From NCBI GenBank assembly GCA_944389475.1, contig CALXMM010000013.1, positions 1 through 58,058 of the forward strand: 58,058 bases of DNA, read 5' to 3'. The translations under genes were made by a program, and so were the position numbers. Within the stretch, counting starts at the first letter, position 1; every line of letters begins with the position of its first letter. The notes under the pieces are model-generated. The model was not told the origin of the DNA, did no database searches, and saw only the letters and a program-made list of their open reading frames with translations. Positions 37,936 through 46,200 of this stretch are shown here, in pieces. This DNA comes from an uncultured Clostridia bacterium (lineage in GTDB: Bacteria; Bacillota; Clostridia; TANB77; CAG-508).

Positions 37936-37996
37936 CTTACATTCCCCTTACTTTATTTCAATTTAAAAGTATTATATCATCTAAATTATTAAGAAA

Positions 37997-38043
37997 AAAG
38001 GACATAAACTATTAATATTTTCTTAATAGCTTATGTCCCTTTA
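37997..38043 (-). terminator. Terminator of the AI-2E permease gene
   Basis: A long stem of AAAGGACATAAACTATTAA with TTAATAGCTTATGTCCCTTT, about 95 bases past the 38139 stop, followed on the minus strand by TTTTTT. Confidence 0.85.
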
Positions 38044-38138
38044 ATACAGGCTAAATTATAAAATATTCGGTAATCTTACTTTTATTGTATTTTTAAGTAA
38101 AATTTAATTTATCTCAAATTGTAAAATACCGGGTAGTT

Positions 38139-39257
38139 TTATTCCTGTTGCAATTTTTTCGTTTTGTTTTCCAATCTATAATTTATAAAATCTGTTAATA
38201 ATAATTTAACTATTGCAGCAACTGGTGCACCCAAGAACATTCCTAATATTCCAAAATATGCTCCTCCTACTGCAACTGCAAATATTACTAATAATGGGCT
38301 TAATTTTAAAGAGCCTCCAACAATTTTTGGATTTATTATATTAGCATCTATTTGTTGTAATATAATTACAATTACTAACATCCAAATTGCTTGTGCCCAT
38401 CCTCCAGTTACTAAAGTAATTATTGCGGATATTGCTACTGCAAATATTGCCCCAAAATATGGGATAAGGTTAAGAAGTCCTATAAAGAATCCTAATAGAA
38501 CCGCATATTTTACACCCAATATTGTCATTGCAATTGATGTTAATATTCCAATAACTATTCCATCCAATACTTGACTTGATAAAAATTTAAAAAAGTATTC
38601 ATTTAAATTATTAAAATATTTTATAACATGTTCTGCAGTATTTGTTTTAAAAACTGCTAAAATAAATCTTTTTAAAGCTTTTACAAGTTTACTTCTTTCA
38701 GCTAATACATAAACAGATACTATTATCGCAACAAATATATTTAACAAACTTGTAGCAACACCAAATATTCCTGATACATAATTTAATACTTGCATAATAT
38801 CTATTTCTTTTAATTTTCCTATTGCTTGTTCCAAGAAATCTTTCTTAAGAAAAGAATCTTCTGGAAGTGCTGAAAATCTATTCATTATATTTGCAACATA
38901 TCCTTGAAAATTACTTATTAATTCTATTATACTATCATATACTTTTGGTATAAGAAATTTCATTGCTACTATTAATACAACTATAATTACCAAATATATT
39001 ATAAAAACACTAATTGGCCTTGCTTTCTTTTTTATAAATTTAACTCTACTTTTTTCTATTTTTCTTTCTATCCACCTACTAGGCAAATATAATATGTAAG
39101 CAATTAATATACCCGCTAAAAATGGGCTTAATATTTTAAAGAAGTTGCCAACTATTTGTTTAATATTTTCGAAATTATTAAATATATTGAATACTATAAT
39201 AATCGCTAACCCAAAGCTAAACCAATATATCCACTTCTTCCATGTATTTTCCTTCAT
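38139..39257 (-). CDS. AI-2E family transporter (PF01594-type permease)
   Basis: 372 residues with about eight hydrophobic helices. Conserved late motifs are GLLNLIPYFGAIFAV, then LQQIDANIINPKIVGGSLKLSPLLVIFAV and GMFLGAPVAAI, all typical of this family. Members include autoinducer-2 exporters, sporulation protein YtvI and Na+/H+ antiporter-like proteins; the substrate cannot be told from sequence. The 57-residue N-terminal part includes two helices. It stands alone, with its own terminator. Confidence 0.9.
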   Translation of the reverse strand: MKENTWKKWIYWFSFGLAIIIVFNIFNNFENIKQIVGNFFKILSPFLAGILIAYILYLPSRWIERKIEKSRVKFIKKKARPISVFIIYLVIIVVLIVAMKFLIPKVYDSIIELISNFQGYVANIMNRFSALPEDSFLKKDFLEQAIGKLKEIDIMQVLNYVSGIFGVATSLLNIFVAIIVSVYVLAERSKLVKALKRFILAVFKTNTAEHVIKYFNNLNEYFFKFLSSQVLDGIVIGILTSIAMTILGVKYAVLLGFFIGLLNLIPYFGAIFAVAISAIITLVTGGWAQAIWMLVIVIILQQIDANIINPKIVGGSLKLSPLLVIFAVAVGGAYFGILGMFLGAPVAAIVKLLLTDFINYRLENKTKKLQQE

Positions 39258-39352
39258 GATTATTTTCCTTTCATTTTATATATTTAATTTTGCATTTTTT
39301 ATATATTTATCTAATGTTCTCAAAATCTATATTTATGCAAGTGCAAAAATTT

Positions 39353-40120
39353 TTATATATTTATATCCAATTCTACTGGGCAATGGTCACTACCATATAC
39401 ATCATCTAAGATTTTTGCATCTTCTATCTTATCTTTTAAACTTTCTGATACTATAAAATAATCTATTCTCCAGCCCGCATTTTTTTCTCTTGCATGGAAC
39501 ATGTATGACCACCAACTATATTTTCCCGTTACATCTGGATATTTATATCTAAAGGTATCTATAAAACCTGCATTTAATAATTCTGTCATTTTAGCTCTTT
39601 CTTCATCCGTAAATCCTGCATTTTTTCTATTAGTTTTTGGATTTTTTAAGTCTATTTCATTATGTGCTACATTTAAATCTCCACACATAATTACTGGCTT
39701 TTTATTATTTAATTTTAACAAATAGTTTCTAATTTCATCTTCCCATATTTGTCTATAATCCAATCTTTCTAATTCTCTTTTAGAATTTGGAGTATAAATA
39801 TTTACCATATAGAATTTTTCAAATTCCAAAGTTATTACTCTTCCTTCTTTGTCATGCTCCTCTTTCCCTATTCCGTAGAATACATTAATAGGTTTTTCCT
39901 TACTAAAAATAGCTGTTCCTGAATAACCCTTTTTTTCCGCACTATTCCAAAACATATTATATCCATCAAAAATTTTTAATATATTTTCATCCAATTGATT
40001 TTCTTGCATTTTTGTTTCTTGTATTGAAAATATATCTGCATTTATATTAGTAAAAAATTCTTCAAATCCTTTATTTACAACTGCTCTTAAGCCATTTACA
40101 TTCCAAGATATTAATTTCAT
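39353..40120 (-). CDS. xth: Exodeoxyribonuclease III (AP endonuclease)
   Basis: 255 residues, normal length. Active-site motifs of the ExoIII/APE1 family are all visible: SWNVNGLRA at the N-terminus, FSIQETKMQ with the metal-binding Glu, [21 protein letters not shown], and the C-terminal [10 protein letters not shown] with the catalytic Asp-His pair. It cuts 5' to abasic sites and trims 3' ends in base-excision repair. Monocistronic. Confidence 0.96.
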   Translation of the reverse strand: MKLISWNVNGLRAVVNKGFEEFFTNINADIFSIQETKMQENQLDENILKIFDGYNMFWNSAEKKGYSGTAIFSKEKPINVFYGIGKEEHDKEGRVITLEFEKFYMVNIYTPNSKRELERLDYRQIWEDEIRNYLLKLNNKKPVIMCGDLNVAHNEIDLKNPKTNRKNAGFTDEERAKMTELLNAGFIDTFRYKYPDVTGKYSWWSYMFHAREKNAGWRIDYFIVSESLKDKIEDAKILDDVYGSDHCPVELDINI

Positions 40121-40274
40121 AATTTTAAATAATATGATATATAAATCATATTCTCCTTTCTTCTTTTTTATAAATACATAAGAATTATACTATATTTTCC
40201 AATTTTATACAACTGCATAATGGTCCAATTATATTACTATAGAAAACTTTTCATGATAATCCTATTTAGCAAAT

Positions 40275-40301
40275 AAAAAAAGAGGGTATTTCTAAATACC
40301 C
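40275..40301 (-). terminator. Terminator of the Phd-like gene
   Basis: GGGTATTT and AAATACCC with a two-base loop and a T run on the minus strand. The 32-base surrounding string (40273-40304) is repeated exactly at 40696-40727. Confidence 0.9.
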
Positions 40302-40317
40302 CCATTTTATATTATTT

Positions 40318-40566
40318 TTAAATTAATTGCTTTTTTATAGAAGTCCCCCATTCTTTAAAGACATCTTCGGCTTTTCTTATTTTTCCATTATTGTAATCTT
40401 CTTCTGATTCCAATATTTTTCTTTCTATTTCATCATCTATTATTTTATTTTTATATTCTTCCATACTCATAACTACTACATTGTTTTTATTATTTTTACT
40501 TACTACAATTTCTCCATATTGATTTACTGCTGTTTCCAATTCTTCTAAATTTGTTACTTCTTGCAT
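40318..40566 (-). CDS. Phd/YefM-type antitoxin-like protein, no toxin seen
   Basis: 82 residues from the ATG at 40566 (MQEVTNLEEL), chosen because GAGGTG lies 7 bases upstream; two earlier ATG codons have poor spacing. The N-terminal half TNLEELETAVNQYGEIVVSKNNKNNVVVMSMEEY matches the Phd/YefM DNA-binding fold, and the C-terminal half is a charged helix (DDEIERKILESEEDYNNGK) that in such proteins binds the toxin. No RelE/Doc-type toxin is next to it: the neighbours are exonuclease III and the 3D-domain protein. It may be an orphan regulator or a partner of a distant toxin. Confidence 0.75.
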   Translation of the reverse strand: MQEVTNLEELETAVNQYGEIVVSKNNKNNVVVMSMEEYKNKIIDDEIERKILESEEDYNNGKIRKAEDVFKEWGTSIKKQLI

Positions 40567-40697
40567 ATACATACACCTCACTTTATATCTACTATTAATA
40601 GTATAACACAAACTTACCTAATTTTAAACTTCTTCTTAATTTTAAAAAATATAAATTTTACAAATTAATTTACATAAATAGAGTTTAATTAAATTAT

Positions 40698-40724
40698 AAA
40701 AAAAGAGGGTATTTCTAAATACCC
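40698..40724 (-). terminator. Terminator of the 3D-domain protein gene
   Basis: The same GGGTATTT/AAATACCC hairpin as at 40275-40301, 13 bases past the 40737 stop. Confidence 0.9.
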
Positions 40725-40736
40725 CCAATAATTAAT

Positions 40737-41729
40737 CTATTTAATTAATTCCACATTTGCATATTTTGTACCAAATGCTAAAGCTGCACTATGTGAATTA
40801 AAGTAAACATCTATTGTCTTTCCTTTTACAGCTCCACCCCTATCTTCTACAGTATATACAATTCCATTAATTTTTAATTTAGTACCAAATGCAAAATTTC
40901 CTGGTGCCGCTATTGTGTGGTTTGCTCTGGCATATGTTCCAGATGCTGTTCTACCTGTTGATTTACCACAACATAATGCACAACCACAATATGCTGTTAT
41001 TCTATATCTACCTAAAGAAATACCACTTGCTGATGTTGTTTCTGGTGCACTAACTTTTGTACTTGAGCTTGAACTTCTACTAGATCTGTTTGTTACAGCT
41101 CTTACTTGAACAACTTTATCTACTGGTTCTTCTAGTACAACTGAACTAATTTCTTTTCTTTCTATTTCTGTATTATTTTGATATTTTACTTTATATGTTA
41201 CTTGTTTCTTTCCTTCTTTTCCTTCTTGTAAAACTTTATCTTGAGTTTCACTTGAACCATTTGCTACATTTTTTGTAACAGTCTCAAAAGGTATAGCTTC
41301 TTCTTTTACCTCTATTTTTTCTGTTATAGGACTATATGCTTGTGATATAGTATCTATATTTAAATCTGTATTGTTTTCTGCATTATTTGTTGTTTCCGTA
41401 TTTTGTGAAACCATTTCAGAAACTTCATCTTGTGCAGATTTCTCTGAAATTACTATTTCCCCATCTACTCCGATTGTTGTATTTTCATCTGGAGTTACTT
41501 TTTCTTCTGGTAATAGTATAATATGCTTTTCATCTAAAATATCAGCAACTTTTGTCTTTGATGTTACTACATTCATTTGACAACCATTTGCTAATGTTAT
41601 TTTTACATTTCTAACTTGTTTATTTGCTGCAAATACACAAATCCCTGATATAAATAAAAATATTAAACAAATACCAAGTATTCTTTTTAACGATATTGAT
41701 GCTTTCTCATCATCCTTATGCTTTAACAT
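40737..41729 (-). CDS. Secreted G5/3D-domain cell-wall protein (YabE/resuscitation-factor type)
   Basis: 330 residues. A basic N-terminus and membrane helix (about 14-35) lead to a DUF348 ubiquitin-like domain (about 40-95, ITLANGCQMNVVTSKTKVADIL). A G5 domain (about 140-200, VKEEAIPFETVTKNVANGS) and a Ser-rich linker follow. The C-terminal 3D domain (about 240-330) contains ITAYCGCALCCGKSTGRTASG and the three Asp-type motif VEDRGGAVKGKTIDVYF. 3D domains are lytic-transglycosylase-like barrels acting on peptidoglycan in Firmicute cell wall remodelling and spore germination. AAAGGAGG lies before the ATG. A perfect sigma-A promoter and a 64-base structured leader precede it. Confidence 0.9.
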   Translation of the reverse strand: MLKHKDDEKASISLKRILGICLIFLFISGICVFAANKQVRNVKITLANGCQMNVVTSKTKVADILDEKHIILLPEEKVTPDENTTIGVDGEIVISEKSAQDEVSEMVSQNTETTNNAENNTDLNIDTISQAYSPITEKIEVKEEAIPFETVTKNVANGSSETQDKVLQEGKEGKKQVTYKVKYQNNTEIERKEISSVVLEEPVDKVVQVRAVTNRSSRSSSSSTKVSAPETTSASGISLGRYRITAYCGCALCCGKSTGRTASGTYARANHTIAAPGNFAFGTKLKINGIVYTVEDRGGAVKGKTIDVYFNSHSAALAFGTKYANVELIK

Positions 41730-41793
41730 AATTTCCTCCTTTAAGCAGCTCTAAGCTGTTATGTCCCTAAATAAAAGGGTTTTGCCATAAGCA
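41730..41793 (-). ncRNA. Structured 5' leader of the 3D-domain gene (candidate cis-regulatory RNA)
   Basis: From the predicted transcription start near 41793 the leader folds into two hairpins. The first has TTATG/CATAA and CCC/GGG arms around a GCAAAA internal loop (41759-41790). The second is CAGCT-TAG-AGCTG (41746-41758), just ahead of the GGAGG. No known riboswitch class fits. Confidence 0.4.
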
Positions 41794-41799
41794 AGTTTT

Positions 41800-41828
41800 A
41801 TTATACTATATAATTTTTCATATGTCAA
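41800..41828 (-). promoter_or_regulatory. Perfect consensus sigma-A promoter of the 3D-domain gene
   Basis: TTGACA, 17 bases, TATAAT on the minus strand: six of six at both boxes. Confidence 0.9.
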
Positions 41829-41916
41829 ATTTTCCATTTTTGTTAATATTTACTATATTATATTCATTTTTTCAAATTTTATTCATATTTTATTTATATT
41901 ACATTTATATAATCTA

Positions 41917-41945
41917 TTGTATAAAGTTTTTTAATATGCTAAAAT
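41917..41945 (+). promoter_or_regulatory. Possible promoter of lemA-htpX
   Basis: TTGTAT, 17-base spacer, TAAAAT on the plus strand. The -10 ends only 5 bases before the AAAGGAGG ribosome site, so the leader would be very short. Confidence 0.35.
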
Positions 41946-41968
41946 AAGCGAAAGGAGGAGATGTAATT

Positions 41969-42520
41969 ATGATTATAGCATTAATAGTAATTGTTGTAAT
42001 CTGTATTATAGTTGTGGCAATGTACAATAACTTGGTAAGCTTACGCCAAAAAGTACAAAATGCATGGAGCCAGATAGATGTTCAATTAAAAAGAAGATTC
42101 GATTTAATTCCTAATTTACAAGAAACAGTAAAAGGATATATGGCTCATGAAAATGAAACATTTACAAAAATTGCCGAATTAAGAACAGCTTGGGCATCTG
42201 CTACTACAGTAGCTGAAAAAGCAGACCTTTCTAATCAATTAACAGATGCTTTAAAAACAATTATGGCTGTTTCTGAAAACTATCCAGATTTAAAAGCTAA
42301 TACAACATTTGCTCAATTGCAAGAAGAATTAAGAAATACAGAAAATAAAATTGCTTATTCTAGACAATTCTATAATGATACAGTTACAATGTATAATACA
42401 AAATTAGAAGTATTTCCTTCAAATTTAATTGCAAAAGCTTTCAATTTTAAGCCTAGTGAATTATTTGAAGTTAAAGATGAACAAGAAAAGCAAAATGTTA
42501 AAATTGATTTTTCTAAATAA
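41969..42520 (+). CDS. lemA: LemA family protein
   Basis: 183 residues. One N-terminal membrane helix (about 2-22, IALIVIVVICIIVVAM) is followed by a helical bundle with the family signature YNNLVSLRQKVQNAWSQIDVQLKRR and DLIPNLQETVKGY, and the late motif ENKIAYSRQFYNDTVTMYNTKLEVFPSNLIA. Function is not settled; the gene commonly sits with htpX, as here. AAAGGAGGAG precedes the ATG. A hairpin lies between it and htpX. Confidence 0.95.
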   Translation: MIIALIVIVVICIIVVAMYNNLVSLRQKVQNAWSQIDVQLKRRFDLIPNLQETVKGYMAHENETFTKIAELRTAWASATTVAEKADLSNQLTDALKTIMAVSENYPDLKANTTFAQLQEELRNTENKIAYSRQFYNDTVTMYNTKLEVFPSNLIAKAFNFKPSELFEVKDEQEKQNVKIDFSK

Positions 42521-42525
42521 ATTTT

Positions 42526-42558
42526 AAAAAGATTTCTTTAGTATAAAGAAATCTTTTT
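42526..42558 (+). terminator. Terminator or attenuator between lemA and htpX
   Basis: AAAAAGATTTCTTTA pairs with TAAAGAAATCTTTTT around GTA, 6 bases past the lemA stop. It may set a lower htpX level. Confidence 0.85.
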
Positions 42559-42586
42559 AAATATATAATATTAATAGAGGTAGATT

Positions 42587-43471
42587 ATGTACGAAGATAT
42601 AAAGAGAAATAAAATGAAAACAGGATTTATCATATCCTTTTATGTAATTATAGTTACTTTAATAATATATTATATTTGTTATGCATTAGATTTCGGTGTA
42701 ATTTCAATTATTATAGCTTTAATATTTTCAATTGCTTCAGCTTGGGGTTCTTATTATTATAGCGATAGAATTGTTTTATCAATTAATAAAGCTCGCCCAG
42801 CTACTGAGGAGGAAAATAAACAATTAATAAATATACTTGATGCACTAATGATATCTTCTGGATTACAATATAAGCCAAAATTATATGTAATGGATTCCGA
42901 ACAACCAAATGCTTTTGCAACAGGTAGGGACCCAGAACATTCTGTAATTTGCGTAACAACAGCTTTATTAGAAAAATTAGACTACTATGAATTAGAAAGT
43001 GTTATCGCGCATGAGATGGGACATATTAAAAATTATGATATTAGATTATCCGCTGTTTTAACAGTTGTGGTAGGTTTAGTTATTATACTTTCAGACTATT
43101 TTTCAAGAGCTTTTTTATGGCGTGGATTTGATAATGATAACAGACGTTCAAATGGTATCATGGTTTTAGTAAGTTTAGTTTTATTGGTATTAGCAGGATT
43201 CTTTGGTCAATTAATGAAACTAGCAGTTTCTAGGAAACGTGAATTTATGGCTGATGCAAGCTCTGTAGAATTTACTAGAAATCCAGATGCTTTAATCTCA
43301 GCATTAACAAAACTTGATAGTGATCAGTCAACATTAAAACAAGCAAATAATTCTACAGAAAATATGTATATAGTTTCACCATTTAAAGGTAAACAAAAGA
43401 AATCTACAAATTGGTTCTCTACTCACCCATCCATAGAAGAAAGAATAGAAGCCATAAAAAAATTGAAATAG
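42587..43471 (+). CDS. htpX: HtpX-like M48-family membrane metalloprotease
   Basis: 294 residues. Two N-terminal membrane helices (about 12-55) precede the protease domain with the zinc motif HEMGH at residues 142-146. Two further helices follow (about 155-205), then a second zinc ligand region RKREFMADASSVEF and the C-terminal THPSIEERIEAIKKLK. It degrades damaged membrane proteins. Linked to lemA upstream. AGAGGTAG lies before the ATG. Confidence 0.95.
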   Translation: MYEDIKRNKMKTGFIISFYVIIVTLIIYYICYALDFGVISIIIALIFSIASAWGSYYYSDRIVLSINKARPATEEENKQLINILDALMISSGLQYKPKLYVMDSEQPNAFATGRDPEHSVICVTTALLEKLDYYELESVIAHEMGHIKNYDIRLSAVLTVVVGLVIILSDYFSRAFLWRGFDNDNRRSNGIMVLVSLVLLVLAGFFGQLMKLAVSRKREFMADASSVEFTRNPDALISALTKLDSDQSTLKQANNSTENMYIVSPFKGKQKKSTNWFSTHPSIEERIEAIKKLK

Positions 43472-43479
43472 ATATTTTA

Positions 43480-43512
43480 AATAAGCTTGGTATTATAAAT
43501 ACCAAGCTATTA
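43480..43512 (+). terminator. Terminator of htpX
   Basis: TAGCTTGGTATT-type arms (AAGCTTGGTATT and AATACCAAGCT) with a T-rich tail, 10 bases past the stop. Confidence 0.85.
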
Positions 43513-43647
43513 TTTTATAACAAAAGTGATTTTACACATGCCACGAATTATGCAAGTTTGTAATCAACTCTTTTTACATTATTACATATTCCACAAACCG
43601 TACAAAATTGTGGATTACTTCTTAAATAATTGAGTTTTATCCACTTT

Positions 43648-44427
43648 TTATTCTATATTAAATATTCTTTGTGCATTTGCATAAGCCATATTTTGAATTT
43701 CTTCAAAAGTTTTTCCCTTTACTTCTGCTATTTTCTTTATTATATATTGTACATTTCGAGGATCATTTCTTCTTCCTCTAAATGGTTCCGGAGATAAATA
43801 TGGACTATCTGTTTCAACTAAAAATCTATCCTCCGGTACCATATTTATTATTTCTGGTGCATTTTTAGAATTTTTAAAAGTTGTTGGCCCTGCAAAAGAT
43901 ATATAAAAATTCAATTTAAGTGCTTCTTTTACAAGTTCTCTATTAAAGGGACAGCAATGAAATATTCCGTTTTTATTAACCTTGTTATTTTTTAAAATTC
44001 CTATTGTATCCATTACTGCATCTCTTGTATGAATTTGAATTGGTAAATTTAATTCATTTGCTAATTTTATTTGTTCTATAAATGCTTCTTTTTGCAATTC
44101 TTTATTATCCGTATTCCAATGATAGTCAAGTCCAATTTCTCCTACGGCTACAATCTTTTTAGAAGTTTTATATAATTCCTTTAATTCTTTTAGTTGTTTT
44201 TTTAATTCATCTTCTGTATCTGGAATATCATTTGGCGAAATACCAATTGTCGCATAAATAAAATCATACTTTTTAGCTAATTCTATTGCATTTTTGCTAC
44301 CTTCCAAACTATATCCTGCAGATACTAATTTATCAACACCTTCTTCATGTAATTTAGGTATTAATTCTTCTCTATCTTCATTAAATTTTTCATCATCTAA
44401 ATGACAGTGTGAATCAAAAAGTTTCAT
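43648..44427 (-). CDS. tatD: TatD-family metal-dependent DNase
   Basis: About 259 residues from the ATG at 44427 (MKLFDSHCHL), chosen because GAGAGGAAAAT lies upstream. Metal ligands are visible: FDSHCHLDD at the N-terminus, AVGEIGLDYHW with the metal-bridging Glu, IQIHTRDA, IFHCCPFNRE, and the C-terminal VETDSPYLSPEPFRGRRNDP. Members are 3'-5' exonucleases on single-stranded DNA and RNA and hydrolases of the amidohydrolase superfamily. It lies 77 bases after acpS on the same strand. Confidence 0.95.
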   Translation of the reverse strand: MKLFDSHCHLDDEKFNEDREELIPKLHEEGVDKLVSAGYSLEGSKNAIELAKKYDFIYATIGISPNDIPDTEDELKKQLKELKELYKTSKKIVAVGEIGLDYHWNTDNKELQKEAFIEQIKLANELNLPIQIHTRDAVMDTIGILKNNKVNKNGIFHCCPFNRELVKEALKLNFYISFAGPTTFKNSKNAPEIINMVPEDRFLVETDSPYLSPEPFRGRRNDPRNVQYIIKKIAEVKGKTFEEIQNMAYANAQRIFNIE

Positions 44428-44504
44428 ATTTTCCTCTCCTCGCATTATTTAATTGTATCTTGCATTATTCAATTTTATTTTGAATTATTCCGTTATATCA
44501 AACA

Positions 44505-44885
44505 TTAATCAATTATATCTGCAATGCATATTGCAGTTGCATATTCCTTACAATGAGAAATACTTATATCAATATAATTAATTTTATTTTTATCTATAAT
44601 ATCACTATTTATATAAACATGTGGCTTTCCATTTTTATCATCTAATATTTCAAAATCGGTCCATTTAATTTTATATTTATCTTCTATTATATCTGACAAA
44701 GCTTTAAAAATTGCTTCCTTTGCAGCAAACCTCCCACTATAACTCTGATATTTTTGTACATTTTTGCTTTCGCAATACTCTATTTCATTTTTAGTATATA
44801 CTCTATTTTTAAAATCCTCTGAAATTTTTTCTATTGCATTTTTTATTCTATTTATTTCTATAATATCTGTTCCGCATTTAAGCAT
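44505..44885 (-). CDS. acpS: Holo-[acyl-carrier-protein] synthase AcpS
   Basis: 126 residues from the ATG at 44885 (MLKCGTDIIEI), chosen over a GTG at 44894 because AAAGGAG sits 8 bases upstream. The two AcpS signatures are present: GTDIIEINRI at the N-terminus and SGRFAAKEAIFKAL in the middle. The late ISISHCKEYATAICI is also typical. It transfers 4'-phosphopantetheine from CoA to ACP for fatty acid synthesis. Confidence 0.95.
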   Translation of the reverse strand: MLKCGTDIIEINRIKNAIEKISEDFKNRVYTKNEIEYCESKNVQKYQSYSGRFAAKEAIFKALSDIIEDKYKIKWTDFEILDDKNGKPHVYINSDIIDKNKINYIDISISHCKEYATAICIADIID

Positions 44886-44917
44886 ATTTTCCACTCCTTT
44901 ATGAGTATTTAAAAAAA

Positions 44918-44945
44918 GGGATTTTAGGGCTGTCCCTAAATCCCT
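44918..44945 (-). terminator. Terminator overlapping the stop of the 44936 gene
   Basis: AGGGATTTTAGGG and TCCCTAAATCCCT form a strong stem followed by TTTTTTT on the minus strand. The TAG stop lies inside its arm. Its core resembles the GGGACGG palindromes at 37159-37234. Confidence 0.85.
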
Positions 44946-46174
44946 GATAAAACTATAAAGTTTATTATATTTAATAATAATGACACTGTTAATACTATCA
45001 TTATTACTTTATTACTTTTTGCAGTTTTTTCTATATTTGCTTCTTTATACAAAATGTCATATTCACTTTTTAATTTTAAATAAAATTTTTGCAATTCTAA
45101 TTTTTCGGACCAACTATTACATAAAAGCGCTCCCATATTTTCTGTTGTAATATCTTGTGTCCAAACATTTTGTGTAAAGCTTAAAAATTCTTTTCTTAAT
45201 TTTGCTACTTTTGTAGCACTTTTATATTCCTCTATCATTTTTTGTATATGCATTTTTTTGTATAATTGTAAAATATACATATAAATATATACTTTTTCGT
45301 AAAGGAATGGCAATTTTGTGTAATTAAAAGTATCTACTCCGGATGTGAATAATGTTGTAGCTTGATTAGAAAATCCAAATTTAATAAATTTCCACTTATC
45401 TATTATATCCACTCTTTTATCTGCTCTGCTAAAATCTACATTTAAATTATAATTGCTTGGTAATACATTCGTATATTTATAAAATTGATGTTTAATTTCA
45501 TCAAATCCTTTATTTTTATTCCAACTTTCAGGGTCTACACATGCATATGAATATGTTAAAAATTTATTAGAATCTATATTTATATGCTTTACACTATTTC
45601 CTACTAGTTCATCTACTAAATCTGTAATTTTACGAATATCATCAAACTCACTTGCTTGAATTTTTATATTCTCAAATTGTTTCATAGAAATAAATTCTGA
45701 TTTTATATCTTTAAATTTATAATTAAAATTTAATAAATCATCAAAATGCTCCAAGTCTTCTATCATTGTTTTTAAAGAAATAAAACATTCTCCTGTATAA
45801 AAACATATTATTTCTATTTTTTCTATTTTAAAGAAAATTCCATTATCCCTTCCAGCTTTTCCTTGAATATTTTTATCCAAATTATATTCAAATACTGTGC
45901 AAGGATATTTTTGAAGAACTTTTGCTTGTAACCCTTCATTTAATTCTTCAAATTTTTTTCTTTTATATTCTGAAAAATCAAATGTTGGAAACATGAATCT
46001 TCTTATTTTAGGTAAAAATTTGTTATATATATCCAAATCTTTTTGTTTTTCGAATATTCTTAATTTACATTTATTATTATGCAATAAATTTTGTAAATAT
46101 TTTAAATATTTATTTTTTTCAATTAAATAAGGATATATAAAATAAGTATATTGATACCTTGTCTTTAGTTCCAT
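44936..46174 (-). CDS. Conserved-looking membrane-anchored protein of 412 residues, unknown (possibly CorA-like layout)
   Basis: AAGGAG lies before the ATG. The first 330 residues are soluble, mixed alpha/beta, Phe/Tyr/Lys-rich (starts MELKTRYQYTYFIYPYLIEK). The last 80 residues form a long amphipathic helix (EKLELQKFYLKLKSEYDILY) leading to one C-terminal membrane helix (about 388-410). A soluble N-terminal domain with a long stalk helix and C-terminal membrane segment recalls CorA-type transporters, but the GMN-type motif and second membrane helix are absent, so this is only a resemblance. It follows the WG-repeat gene by 26 bases, in the same operon, and the terminator overlaps its stop. 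Confidence 0.7.
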   Translation of the reverse strand: MELKTRYQYTYFIYPYLIEKNKYLKYLQNLLHNNKCKLRIFEKQKDLDIYNKFLPKIRRFMFPTFDFSEYKRKKFEELNEGLQAKVLQKYPCTVFEYNLDKNIQGKAGRDNGIFFKIEKIEIICFYTGECFISLKTMIEDLEHFDDLLNFNYKFKDIKSEFISMKQFENIKIQASEFDDIRKITDLVDELVGNSVKHINIDSNKFLTYSYACVDPESWNKNKGFDEIKHQFYKYTNVLPSNYNLNVDFSRADKRVDIIDKWKFIKFGFSNQATTLFTSGVDTFNYTKLPFLYEKVYIYMYILQLYKKMHIQKMIEEYKSATKVAKLRKEFLSFTQNVWTQDITTENMGALLCNSWSEKLELQKFYLKLKSEYDILYKEANIEKTAKSNKVIMIVLTVSLLLNIINFIVLSGI

Positions 46175-46200
46175 TTATTACTCCTTCTTTTGTTAAAATT

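Noticed and set aside
41730..41793. c-di-GMP-I (GEMM) riboswitch
   Set aside because: GGCAAA and GGGAC-like pieces occur, but the conserved ACGCAAAGC and the third stem are absent, and the RNA is too short.
43550..43647. DnaA-box cluster between htpX and tatD
   Set aside because: Several TTATCCAC-like words are present, but each has mismatches and no origin genes or DUE-like layout accompany them.
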